NCBI GenBank assembly: GCA_031256695.1
Contig: JAIRQB010000231.1
Coordinates: 1-10,229, forward strand
Origin: Elusimicrobiota bacterium
GTDB taxonomy: Bacteria > Elusimicrobiota > Endomicrobiia > Endomicrobiales > Endomicrobiaceae
DNA: 10,229 nt
Direction: 5' to 3'
Below, piece after piece: positions 1 to 6,444 of this stretch. A program made the position numbers and the translations under genes. Under the pieces are notes generated by a model. That model saw nothing but the letters and a program-made list of their open reading frames with translations. It was not told the origin of the DNA and did not search any database. Numbering within the stretch: position 1 is the stretch's first letter; each line of letters begins with the position of its first letter.

Positions 1-108
1 TAATACTTTTGTTATTGCCGCCGTCAATGTCGTTTTGCCGTGGTCTACATGCCCTATCGTTCCTACATTTACATGCGGCTTGCTCCTATCAAACTTTTCC
101 TTTGCCAT
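1..108 (-). CDS. tuf: Elongation factor Tu, N-terminal 36 residues (cut by window edge)
   Basis: EF-Tu is the cytoplasmic GTPase that delivers aminoacyl-tRNA to the ribosomal A site. Only the first 36 codons are in the window; the gene runs off the left edge. The visible protein starts MAKEKFDRSKPHVNVGTIGH and continues into the G1/P-loop GHVDHGKT at residues 19-26, the EF-Tu signature. The ATG at 108-106 has a strong ribosome binding site, GGAGG, about 7 nt upstream. It lies 49 nt after tRNA-Thr with no terminator between, so it is probably co-transcribed with the three tRNAs, as in the E. coli tRNA-tufB operon. Whether a second tuf copy exists cannot be told from here. The family assignment is very secure. 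Confidence 0.96.
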   Translation of the reverse strand, partial: MAKEKFDRSKPHVNVGTIGHVDHGKTTLTAAITKVL

Positions 109-157
109 TTTGAACCTCCAAGATTTTTATTGATTTGCCTTTTTAAACGCTTAAAAC

Positions 158-229
158 AGCCGAGGGTGGGAATTGAACCCACGACCGCCTCCTTACCAAG
201 GAGGTGCTCTACCACTGAGCCACCTCGGC
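158..229 (-). tRNA. tRNA-Thr (anticodon GGT)
   Basis: The 72-nt cloverleaf has acceptor stem GCCGAGG/CCTCGGC, a D-arm with GGTAGAGC, an anticodon stem CCTCC/GGAGG around the loop TTGGTAA (anticodon GGT), and the T-loop GTTCAATTC. The discriminator base is T and the CCA end is not encoded, so a CCA-adding enzyme is needed. It is the last tRNA before tuf, the same position that tRNA-Thr(GGU) holds in front of tufB in E. coli. Confidence 0.96.
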
Positions 230-249
230 GCAAATTGCGCATTATTAAA

Positions 250-320
250 AGCGGGAGACGGGAATCGAACCCGCGTGTCTAGCTTGGAAGGCTAGCGCAC
301 TGCCATTGTGCTACTCCCGC
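250..320 (-). tRNA. tRNA-Gly (anticodon TCC)
   Basis: The 71-nt cloverleaf has acceptor stem GCGGGAG/CTCCCGC, anticodon stem CTAGC/GCTAG around CTTCCAA (anticodon TCC), and T-loop GTTCGATTC. The discriminator is T, as is usual for bacterial glycine tRNAs. CCA is not encoded. It sits 20 nt upstream of tRNA-Thr in the same transcript. Confidence 0.96.
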
Positions 321-363
321 AAGGTAATTCTTAATAATGACACAGCGTCACTTGCTTTGACAA

Positions 364-446
364 TGGGAGCGGATGGATTTGAACCACCGAAGGGCAAGCC
401 CGCCAGATTTACAGTCTGGTGCAATAGACCACTCTGCCACACTCCC
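364..446 (-). tRNA. tRNA-Tyr (anticodon GTA)
   Basis: This is an 83-nt class II tRNA with a long variable arm, as bacterial tyrosine tRNAs have. The acceptor stem is GGGAGTG/CGCTCCC, the anticodon stem CCAGA/TCTGG encloses CTGTAAA (anticodon GTA), and the T-loop is GTTCAAATC. The discriminator is A and CCA is not encoded. It is the first tRNA of the tRNA-tuf operon and lies 43 nt before tRNA-Gly. Confidence 0.96.
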
Positions 447-498
447 AATTTTTTATGAAATACAAGAGAAAAGAACTTTAAGCGAAAAAAAAGCAAAT

Positions 499-533
499 AA
501 AAAAAATTGTTGCTGGTTTTACAACAACAATTT
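499..533 (-). terminator. Terminator-like hairpin in the tRNA-tuf leader
   Basis: On the minus strand, AAATTGTTGTTG (533-522) pairs with CAGCAACAATTT (515-504): 12 bp with one G-T wobble and a 6-nt loop. A run of eight T (506-499) overlaps and follows the stem, so this has the form of an intrinsic terminator. It begins only a few bases after the expected start of the upstream promoter. It could therefore be an attenuator, the end of a very short RNA, or a backstop for readthrough from gatA. The hairpin is plain in the sequence; its role is inferred. Confidence 0.55.
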
Positions 534-541
534 ACGGCGGG

Positions 542-570
542 ATTTTATACCTTTGACTTATAAAAGTCAA
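542..570 (-). promoter_or_regulatory. Sigma-70-type promoter of the tRNA-tuf operon
   Basis: The -35 box TTGACT (570-565) and -10 box TAAAAT (547-542) are 17 nt apart, and the predicted start is near 535. The bases just after the -10 box are CCCGCCG, a GC-rich discriminator typical of stable-RNA promoters under stringent control. The -35 region is also one arm of a perfect inverted repeat. Confidence 0.72.
553..570. repeat. Perfect inverted repeat over the tRNA-tuf -35 region
   Basis: The arms TTGACTT (553-559) and AAGTCAA (564-570) are exact reverse complements separated by 4 bases. The repeat covers the -35 box and the first part of the spacer of the tRNA-tuf promoter, where a repressor would block RNA polymerase. 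It may be a protein operator, or chance symmetry in an AT-rich promoter. Confidence 0.4.
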
Positions 571-705
571 TTTAAGCCGTCATTAAAACGCCGTCTTAAG
601 CCTGTTTCTTACAGCATTTGCTGCAAGAGGCTAAATCAAAGTCTTGCTGTCGCTGACGCCGCATTAGCAATGGTTTAAATCCGAATATTACAATCAAAAA
701 TAAAA
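571..705. other. Intergenic region between the gatA terminator and the tRNA promoter
   Basis: Together with the promoter and leader (447-570) and the gatA 3' region (706-793), this makes a roughly 350-bp stretch with no convincing protein gene. I see a short direct repeat GCCGTC at 576-581 and 590-595 and one 22-codon minus-strand frame (664-596, ending CSKCCKKQA) with no ribosome binding site. Nothing else is recognisable. Confidence 0.5.
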
Positions 706-741
706 CAAAAAAAGCCAATGTTTTTAGACATCGGCTTTTTT
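706..741 (-). terminator. Intrinsic terminator downstream of gatA
   Basis: On the minus strand, an A-run is followed by the stem GCCGATGT/ACATTGGC (one G-T wobble, 6-nt loop) and then a run of T. It lies about 50 nt after the gatA stop and separates the gatC-corA-gatA unit from the tRNA-tuf operon. The flanking A-run makes it look bidirectional, but on the plus strand the stem has an A-C mismatch. Confidence 0.82.
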
Positions 742-793
742 ACGGCATTGCAACAATGATGAGTTAGGCTATCTCAACCGTTTTGGCGATAGA

Positions 794-2254
794 CTAAATA
801 TCAGGTATTTGTATTTTCCAGCCTGATATTGCCTCAAATCCGCCGGCAATTTCAAAAAGCCTCTTATCAGTAAGTCTTGCGCTCATAAAGTGGACGCCTA
901 TGGGGATATTGTCTTTTGACATAGATACGGGAACAGTGATGCCGGGCAGTCCCGCTAAATTTGCCGCCATAATAAAAATATCGCTTTCCTCTCTTAGACT
1001 CTCGCCGAATTTAACGGGCATTTGCAATGAGGCGGGAGTAAAAATAGCCTCGCATTGTTTAAACGCCGCTTCTATTTCATTTATCAAAAGCGTCCTCACC
1101 CTTTGGGCTTGATGATAACATCTGTGATAATTTTTAGCGCCTAAAACATATGTGCCGAAAAGTATTCTCTTTTTAACCTCATAGCCCAGCGATTCCGCTC
1201 TGCTTTTTGCATATTCATCGTTCAAACTGACGCCTTTCTTTGAGCGGTGTCCATATCTGATTCCGTCAAAAGTGGCTATATTTGCGCCGACTTCCGCGCA
1301 CATTATCACCTTATATAGAGCGGGCGTGTATTTATACGACGGGGCGTCTATTTCAATTATTTGCGCTCCCGCCGTCTCTATATCTTTTACCGCTTTTTTG
1401 AAAGCCTCCATTATAGGCTCGTCTATTTCATAATCTTTTAATTGTTTAGGAATGCCTATTTTCATTCCTTTCAAAATATCGGCATTATTGTTTAAATTTT
1501 CAGCATAATTTATGTATTCATTAGGCTCGCAAACGGAGTCGCGGTAATCCTTGCCCGATATAATGCTGACAATTTCAGCCGTATCTTTGACATTCCTTGT
1601 GAAAGTCCCCGCTTGGTCAAAAGAGGATGCCAAAGCGCAAATTCCATATCGGCTAATAAGTCCATATGAGGGTTTATACCCTACAACTCCGCAAAAACCT
1701 GCAGGCTGTCTTATAGAACCGCCCGTGTCTGAACCCAAAGCGCAAGAAGCCATACCGGAACCTACGGCGCAAGCGCTCCCGCCTGAAGAGCCGCCCGGTA
1801 TTCTGCATATATCCCAAGGATTTGCCGTTTTTTGATAAGCGGAAGTCTCAGTAGAACCCCCCATAGCGAATTCGTCCATATTTGTCCGCCCTAAAAATAC
1901 AGCGCCTGCATTTTTTAATTTTTCTATTACATCGGCGTCGTAAGGGGAAATATAATTTTCCAAATATTTTGAAGAAGAAGACATCGCTTCGCCCTTTATC
2001 ATAAAGTTGTCTTTTATAGCCATAGGAATTCCTTCAAGAGCGCGGATATTTTGAGCGCCTACTGCAATTCTCTCGTCAGATTCTTTAGCCGCTTTTAGCG
2101 CTTTTTCTTCTCTTGTCTCTAAAAAAGCCTTCAAAACAGGATTTTTTTCTTTAATCCTTTTGTAAAAAGTTTTGACAGCCTCAACGCTTGAAAGACGTTT
2201 TGTTTCAAACTCTTCCCTCATTTCTCCAATAGTCAATGTTAAAATTTTTTCCAT
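794..2254 (-). CDS. gatA: Glutamyl-/aspartyl-tRNA amidotransferase subunit A
   Basis: GatA is the glutaminase subunit of GatCAB, which converts mischarged Glu-tRNA(Gln), and often Asp-tRNA(Asn), to the amide form in the cytoplasm. The 486-residue product is full length for the amidase-signature family. The Ser-cisSer-Lys triad is visible: Lys81 in AIKDN, Ser156 in PGGSSGGSA, and nucleophile Ser180 in GSDTGGSIRQPAG. I chose the ATG at 2254 because its first base is the last base of the corA stop (TAATG), a typical translational coupling; a GTG three codons upstream is possible but would add only MVL. gatC lies two genes upstream, while gatB is absent from the window, so the complex must be completed from elsewhere. 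A terminator follows the gene. Confidence 0.95.
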   Translation of the reverse strand: MEKILTLTIGEMREEFETKRLSSVEAVKTFYKRIKEKNPVLKAFLETREEKALKAAKESDERIAVGAQNIRALEGIPMAIKDNFMIKGEAMSSSSKYLENYISPYDADVIEKLKNAGAVFLGRTNMDEFAMGGSTETSAYQKTANPWDICRIPGGSSGGSACAVGSGMASCALGSDTGGSIRQPAGFCGVVGYKPSYGLISRYGICALASSFDQAGTFTRNVKDTAEIVSIISGKDYRDSVCEPNEYINYAENLNNNADILKGMKIGIPKQLKDYEIDEPIMEAFKKAVKDIETAGAQIIEIDAPSYKYTPALYKVIMCAEVGANIATFDGIRYGHRSKKGVSLNDEYAKSRAESLGYEVKKRILFGTYVLGAKNYHRCYHQAQRVRTLLINEIEAAFKQCEAIFTPASLQMPVKFGESLREESDIFIMAANLAGLPGITVPVSMSKDNIPIGVHFMSARLTDKRLFEIAGGFEAISGWKIQIPDI

Positions 2255-3246
2255 TAGAACCACTTTTTCCTTTTAAAATATAACAGCAATAAAACGATGG
2301 CGCATATCATAAGCGATACGGCGAAATACCAAGTTCCCTTTTCGCTGAAAAAAGCGTATTCGGGGAAAACTACATTCATTCCATAATAGCCTGAAATTAC
2401 AAGGACGGGCATAAGAACTGTGGCTATTACAGTCAGCACTTTCATTACTTCAGTCAGTTTTACCGTGACGCTTGACATATAGACTTCAAGCAAACTGACG
2501 ACAGTTTGGCTTCTCAGCATTATGGATTGATTTAAGCGCGCAATTTGAGAGGAAATATCGCGGAAATAGACGAGATATTCTTTCCTAATCAATCCAATAT
2601 CTGCTCTTATAAAATAGACATAGACGGCTTGCTGGGCTTCCGCTATTTTCTTTAAAGCGAAAATTACTTTTTTAGTGTCTAAAATCTGTTCCATATTTTT
2701 TGGGTCGGGCGAGGCTAAAATTTCATCTTCTAAAAGTTCTATTTTCTCGTCTATTTTCTCAAGTGTGAATTCATAACTTGAAACGGTTTTATTAAAAATG
2801 CCGTAGAGAAGTTTTTCTATTTCAATGTTTTTTGTCTGCCGCAGAGTTTTAGTTTTTTCAAATAAAAGTTCTAAAAAGAAAAGTTCGTCTATGTGGGCTG
2901 TCACTAAAAAGCCTTTTCCCGCAAAAAAGTTCAACTCATAAATGCTCTCGTCAAATTCTTGGAAATAATTTGGTTTTAATTGTATGCCGTGTATTGCGCC
3001 GAAAATATAATTTCCTATTTCTTCTACTTTCGGATAATACTGTGGAAAAAGGCAGTCTTCTAATGACATTTCGTGGAATTGAAAAGTTTTAGAAAGCAGG
3101 TCTGTTTCTTCAATAGTGAGTTCGTGATTTTCTAAAAAAATATCCGCCCAAATAAATTTCGGCTTTTGAGCATAAATTTTAGCGATTTCTTCCGCATCAT
3201 CGCTTGTGTGCATTTCGCCGTTAAAAGAATAGATTGCTTTAATCAT
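2254..3246 (-). CDS. corA: CorA-family divalent metal ion transporter
   Basis: This 330-residue protein belongs to the CorA/MIT family of homopentameric inner-membrane channels that carry Mg2+ and sometimes Co2+ or Ni2+. A soluble N-terminal alpha/beta region (about 1-150) leads into long helices (about 150-265). Two C-terminal membrane segments follow (about 268-287 and 306-323). The selectivity motif GMN is at 289-291 in GYYGMNV, directly after TM1, and the protein ends in a basic tail KRKKWF, as CorA proteins do. The ribosome binding site GGGAG precedes the ATG. It sits 16 nt after gatC and overlaps gatA by one base, so it is embedded in the gatC-gatA operon. The family is secure; the exact ion and the reason for this position are not known. 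Confidence 0.92.
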   Translation of the reverse strand: MIKAIYSFNGEMHTSDDAEEIAKIYAQKPKFIWADIFLENHELTIEETDLLSKTFQFHEMSLEDCLFPQYYPKVEEIGNYIFGAIHGIQLKPNYFQEFDESIYELNFFAGKGFLVTAHIDELFFLELLFEKTKTLRQTKNIEIEKLLYGIFNKTVSSYEFTLEKIDEKIELLEDEILASPDPKNMEQILDTKKVIFALKKIAEAQQAVYVYFIRADIGLIRKEYLVYFRDISSQIARLNQSIMLRSQTVVSLLEVYMSSVTVKLTEVMKVLTVIATVLMPVLVISGYYGMNVVFPEYAFFSEKGTWYFAVSLMICAIVLLLLYFKRKKWF

Positions 3247-3262
3247 TTTACCGCTCCCGTTT

Positions 3263-3556
3263 TTATTGCGCTTCTATCACTTTTTTGATTTTGTAAAAAT
3301 TTCCTTCTTTATCAGGGGCGGCGTTTAATAAACTTTCTACTGTTTCTTTTGGAGAAGGCTTTACTATATCATCGCGCCAAACATTTCTTAATTTTGTCAC
3401 GTGCGTGGTCGGTTTTAAAGAGGAGACATCAGGCTCTTGCAAAACTTCAATATAAGACATCATCTGGTTTAAATCTTTTAAGTATTTGTCTTTTTCATCT
3501 TCGCCGATAGCAATTCGCGCTAAAAAAGCGGTGGTTTCAAGTTCTTCTTTCGTCAT
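3263..3556 (-). CDS. gatC: Glutamyl-/aspartyl-tRNA amidotransferase subunit C
   Basis: GatC is the small subunit that wraps around and stabilises GatA and GatB in the tRNA-dependent amidotransferase. The product is 97 residues, the usual size. It shows the family pattern: an N-terminal helical stretch with LARIAI (12-17), a middle segment ending in MMSYIEVLQEPDV, and a later segment with LRNVWRDD and a C-terminal FYKIKKVIE, corresponding to the family's usual F-x-VPKVIE end. A clear ribosome binding site, GAGGA, lies 5 nt before the ATG. It is the first gene of the gatC-corA-gatA unit and has its own promoter about 50 nt upstream. Confidence 0.93.
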   Translation of the reverse strand: MTKEELETTAFLARIAIGEDEKDKYLKDLNQMMSYIEVLQEPDVSSLKPTTHVTKLRNVWRDDIVKPSPKETVESLLNAAPDKEGNFYKIKKVIEAQ

Positions 3557-3600
3557 AAATATCCTCTTTTTTTAATGTGATTTTTTAATTTTTACGGCGG

Positions 3601-3609
3601 ATTATAACA
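3601..3609 (-). promoter_or_regulatory. Extended -10 promoter of gatC-corA-gatA
   Basis: The minus strand reads TGTTATAAT, a consensus -10 box (TATAAT, 3606-3601) with the TGn extension that can replace a -35 box; I see no good -35 match at 17 or 18 nt. The next bases are CCGCCGTAAA, almost identical to those after the tRNA-tuf -10 box. The predicted start is near 3594, giving a leader of about 40 nt before gatC. Confidence 0.65.
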
Positions 3610-3708
3610 AAAACAAATACAGCCTTTTGCGGCGCTAAATAAAAAATATGAAGAAAGTCAGCGGGCTATTTTTACGGTTTTCAACCGTCAGACAAGACAA
3701 AATTAACT

Positions 3709-4284
3709 TTATTTCCTGCTGCCAGGTTTTATAGGCTCAGAACCGTTTTTACACATCGGGCATTCTTGAGGACTATAGGTTTTTACTTCCAAAGACAGCA
3801 GAGAAAATTTAGGAATATCAAAAAGCGCTTTCCCCGAGCCTTGACTTCTATCTACAAGGCAAGAAACCGCTAAAACATTCCCTCCAAATCCATTTACGCA
3901 ATCTATCGCTTCTCTCGTAGAAAGCCCTGTTGTAATCACATCTTCAACGATTAAAATTCTTTCGCCTTCGCTTATTTTAAAACCGCGCCTTAAAGTCATT
4001 TTGCCTTCTGCTCTTTCTGCAAAAAGCGCTCTTGCTCCGAGCGCTTTTGCCGTCTCTTGACCTATAATAAGCCCGCCGAGCGCAGGAGATACGGCAGTTT
4101 CAATTTTTATGCCGCTGTCTTTTATCAAAGCGGCAAGACGGCTGCCGAGTTCTTGAGCAATATTTGGGTATTGCAAAATAAGAGCGGATTGAAAGTATGC
4201 GTCTGAATGAAGACCGCTTGATAAGAGAAAATGCCCGTTTAACAAGGCTTTATTTCTTTCAAAAAGAGTTTTTATATCTTCCAT
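3709..4284 (-). CDS. pyrE: Orotate phosphoribosyltransferase
   Basis: PyrE joins orotate and PRPP to give orotidine 5'-monophosphate, the fifth step of pyrimidine synthesis. The 191-residue protein carries the PRPP-binding loop ILIVEDVITTGLS at 110-122, preceded by FAER (88-91) and an RRGF segment (99-102) expected to contact PRPP and orotate. Near the C-terminus is CPMC (175-178) and the ending KPGSRK, typical of the branch of PyrE related to archaeal and Firmicutes types; the two cysteines could bind metal or form a disulfide. The ribosome binding site AAGGA lies about 5 nt before the ATG. It follows the SGNH hydrolase by 17 nt. No other pyrimidine gene is in the window. A non-pyrimidine phosphoribosyltransferase is less likely given the length and tail. 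Confidence 0.9.
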   Translation of the reverse strand: MEDIKTLFERNKALLNGHFLLSSGLHSDAYFQSALILQYPNIAQELGSRLAALIKDSGIKIETAVSPALGGLIIGQETAKALGARALFAERAEGKMTLRRGFKISEGERILIVEDVITTGLSTREAIDCVNGFGGNVLAVSCLVDRSQGSGKALFDIPKFSLLSLEVKTYSPQECPMCKNGSEPIKPGSRK

Positions 4285-4301
4285 TTTATTCCTTAACCTT
4301 T

Positions 4302-4883
4302 TTATTTTTTCTTAAAAATTTCCAAAAGTTTTGCGCAAGCCGTTTCAGCCATAATTTTATGCCCTTCTGCATTTGGGTGAAGCCCGTCTTCTAAATAAAG
4401 ATTTGTGTCTGCGCTGGCGGAAAAAGCCGCATTGAAATCTATAAAAGGAGTTTTAAAAATTTTGCAAAAAGACGATAGCCATATATTGTATGAGAGACAA
4501 CAGCCTTGCGCCGATTCCATATCTGTAAAAGAAGCCCAATCAGTTCTGACATTGTCTAAATCAATAGGCAAAAGAGAGCCTGTAATAAACAAAATTTTAT
4601 TTGCAGACGCTAAATTTAACATAGCAAATATATTTGAGCGGGCATTAGCGGAAGTTTGACTTGTAAAAATATCATTTGCCCCGCCTACGGCAATTACTGC
4701 CGAGGGGTTTTCTCTTAAAACATCTCTTTCAAATCTCGCTATCATACCGCCCGTAGTGTCGCCGTTTATGCCTTTATTGATAATTTCAAAACCGGTTTTT
4801 TCAGCAGTCAAAGAGACCCAAGTATCGCGGCGCGCCATAGCAAATCCGTAAGTTAAACTATCGCCTAAACAAATTATTTTCAT
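4302..4883 (-). CDS. SGNH/GDSL-type hydrolase (esterase or thioesterase-like)
   Basis: This 193-residue protein has all four SGNH blocks. Block I is GDSLTYG with nucleophile Ser9, block II has Gly41 in NGDTTGG, block III has Asn70 in GGAND, and block V has Asp166 and His169 in DGLHPN. Such enzymes hydrolyse esters or thioesters of lipids or sugars. The architecture is like TesA, but there is no N-terminal signal peptide, so the protein is probably cytoplasmic. The substrate cannot be told. Its ATG overlaps the stop of the PPC-domain gene in an ATGA arrangement (4880-4883), implying coupled translation, and pyrE follows closely. The family is secure; the function is open. Confidence 0.88.
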   Translation of the reverse strand: MKIICLGDSLTYGFAMARRDTWVSLTAEKTGFEIINKGINGDTTGGMIARFERDVLRENPSAVIAVGGANDIFTSQTSANARSNIFAMLNLASANKILFITGSLLPIDLDNVRTDWASFTDMESAQGCCLSYNIWLSSFCKIFKTPFIDFNAAFSASADTNLYLEDGLHPNAEGHKIMAETACAKLLEIFKKK

Positions 4884-5347
4884 TTAGCGTCTGTCGGATT
4901 AAAGAGAAAAACTTCTAAATTCTCGTCATATCTTCTGCCCATTTTTATGCCTGCAATTTCAGCAATGATAATATCAGCAGTCAGCAAAACTTTATTGCCC
5001 TCTATCAAATGTCCGCCAAAGGCATTTCCTTTGCCGTCGCTTAAATTAAAATGGACGTGAAAAAGCGTTTCGCCGTCTACGCCCTGACAAATCATACCGC
5101 TGAGGCTGGTAAGTTCTATGGGACCTGTTAAAATAACAGGCTCGCTGTAGCCGTATCCTGCTTTCTTATGAGGCAATTCCACAGGGTCAAAAAACCTCGC
5201 TCCGTCTAAACTGCCGATGCCGCCTAAAATCATTCCATTGTTAATTCCCGTCTTTTCGCAAGCCTCTTTTAACCCTTCTAAAATATCTTCGCCAGGTCCA
5301 AGCCTAAATGCCGCCGTTTTTGTCAAACTGCCTATTGCTATTTGCAT
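4880..5347 (-). CDS. PPC/DUF296 domain protein
   Basis: The 155-residue protein is a single PPC (plants and prokaryotes conserved) domain, also called DUF296. Visible landmarks are LGGIGSLDGARFFDP (41-55), a central strand region, and the conserved histidines His97, His99 and His113 in FHVHFNL and GGHL, which in family structures form a metal site in a trimer. In plants this domain is part of AT-hook proteins; bacterial single-domain versions are mostly uncharacterised, and there is no AT-hook here. The ribosome binding site GAAGGAG lies 7 nt before the ATG. It is the first gene of a three-gene cassette with an SGNH hydrolase and pyrE. I do not assign a function. Confidence 0.85.
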   Translation of the reverse strand: MQIAIGSLTKTAAFRLGPGEDILEGLKEACEKTGINNGMILGGIGSLDGARFFDPVELPHKKAGYGYSEPVILTGPIELTSLSGMICQGVDGETLFHVHFNLSDGKGNAFGGHLIEGNKVLLTADIIIAEIAGIKMGRRYDENLEVFLFNPTDAK

Positions 5348-5368
5348 ACTGAACTCCTTCTCTTTTAA

Positions 5369-5377
5369 ATTTTAACA
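5369..5377 (-). promoter_or_regulatory. Possible weak extended -10 promoter before the PPC-domain gene
   Basis: In the 74-nt gap between lplA and the PPC-domain gene, the minus strand reads TGTTAAAAT, a TGn-extended near-consensus -10 box. There is no recognisable -35 box, and the predicted start would leave only about 15 nt before the ATG. The cassette may equally be reached by readthrough from lplA, since no minus-strand terminator lies in the gap. Confidence 0.25.
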
Positions 5378-5421
5378 ACTCCGCTTTTGCCGCTTTTATT
5401 AAAACAGCGGATTTTTTTAAT

Positions 5422-6414
5422 TTACTGCGCAAGGATTTCTAAAAACTGCTCATTGCTTAAATTGTTTATATAGTCCCCTGTTTTTACTTGCGATAAAACG
5501 CTTTTATAATTTTCCTCATTTGCTTTTTTGCCTATAAAGAGAGCGCCCAAGGAGTCAACGTCTTTTATGCCGAAAAAATCCCCGTAAATTTTCATATCTG
5601 TAATAATGCCGCCTTCAGCCGTCTGCATACAGATTTCAATAATGCCGGAATTTTCTACTTTGCGTTTTTTCTTAATTGAATATTCGGGCGATTTGCCGTA
5701 ATTCCAATCCCAAGTCGCATATTTTTCATCTTTTAATTTATTGATGCCGTCAATGTCTGCATCTTTCAATTTATAAACATCAAACTTTTCCTCTTTTAAA
5801 ATAAAATCAAGCAAGATATTTTTAAATTCTAAAAGCGTAATAGGATTCTTTATATGTTCGCTTACATTTGTGACTCTGCTCCTTATGGATTTAAACCCTT
5901 TAGAGACTATTTTGTCGCCTGAAACATTTAAAGCCTGCATCACTGTGTCTAAATTGCTTGAAAACATTATTGTGCCGTGATGCATTATGCGTCCGTCTTT
6001 TATGTATTGAGCATTGCCTGAAAATTTCTTTCCCTCTATCGTTATATCGTTTCGCCCTGAAATTTCCGCTTGAACGCCTAATGTGGAAAGAGCCGCCGCT
6101 ATGGGTTTGCAAAAAAATTGTAAATCAAGTTTATCGGCATTTGCGGCATTTGAGACAAAAGTAAAATTTAAATTGCCTAAATCGTGATAAACTGCACCAC
6201 CGCCTGAAAGACGTCGCGCCACATTTATTTTATTTTCCTTAACAAAAGAGGCGTTTATCTCTTCAACGGTATTTTGATTTTTGCCTATTATTATTGAATT
6301 GTCATTTTGCCAAAGCATAAAACAATTTTCTTTTTTGCCGAGTTCGTCAAAGACGAATTGCTCTAAAGCGAGATTGAAATATGGATTAAAACTTGAAGAT
6401 TCTAAATAAATCAT
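5422..6414 (-). CDS. lplA: Lipoate-protein ligase A
   Basis: LplA activates free lipoate with ATP and attaches it to lysines of 2-oxoacid dehydrogenase E2 subunits or the glycine-cleavage H protein. The 330-residue protein shows the lipoate-binding loop RRLSGGGAVYHD at 67-78, then NLNFTF (81-86), RNDI (121-124), GKKFSGNAQ with the expected catalytic Lys130, and HHGT (145-148). The C-terminal part (about 245-330) fits the accessory domain of the E. coli-type ligase, so one polypeptide should do both steps. I chose the ATG at 6414 because AAAGGAG lies 7 nt upstream; a TTG 24 nt earlier would put that site inside the gene. It is 30 nt after rnhB and looks like a passenger at the end of the rpsP operon. 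Use of scavenged lipoate is likely. Confidence 0.93.
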   Translation of the reverse strand: MIYLESSSFNPYFNLALEQFVFDELGKKENCFMLWQNDNSIIIGKNQNTVEEINASFVKENKINVARRLSGGGAVYHDLGNLNFTFVSNAANADKLDLQFFCKPIAAALSTLGVQAEISGRNDITIEGKKFSGNAQYIKDGRIMHHGTIMFSSNLDTVMQALNVSGDKIVSKGFKSIRSRVTNVSEHIKNPITLLEFKNILLDFILKEEKFDVYKLKDADIDGINKLKDEKYATWDWNYGKSPEYSIKKKRKVENSGIIEICMQTAEGGIITDMKIYGDFFGIKDVDSLGALFIGKKANEENYKSVLSQVKTGDYINNLSNEQFLEILAQ

Positions 6415-6421
6415 TTTTTGA

Positions 6422-6428
6422 CTCCTTT
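6422..6428 (-). promoter_or_regulatory. Ribosome binding site deciding the lplA start
   Basis: AAAGGAG on the minus strand lies 7 nt before the ATG at 6414. It fixes the start there rather than at the in-frame TTG at 6438, and gives the expected family N-terminus MIYLESSS. Confidence 0.8.
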
Positions 6429-6444
6429 TATTTTTCAAAATTAT

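Noticed and set aside
228..240. Small palindrome GCGCAAATTGCGC between tRNA-Thr and tRNA-Gly
   Set aside because: Its 5-bp arms overlap the tRNA-Thr end and are within chance expectation for the spacer.
900..1835. Plus-strand open frames inside gatA (900-1112 and 1551-1835)
   Set aside because: They lie antisense to a fully recognisable gatA, have no family likeness and no convincing start signals.
3674..3688. Hairpin ACGGTT-TTC-AACCGT downstream of pyrE
   Set aside because: Only 6 bp and not followed by a T-run on the minus strand, so it is not supported as an intrinsic terminator.
5380..5418. Hairpin followed by seven T on the plus strand between the PPC-domain gene and lplA
   Set aside because: It has terminator form only on the plus strand, where no gene is present to be terminated. 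On the minus strand there is no T-run after the stem, so it is not a terminator for lplA.
6414..6438. TTG start for lplA eight codons upstream
   Set aside because: It would place the clear AAAGGAG site inside the coding region; the ATG at 6414 fits the site and the family N-terminus.
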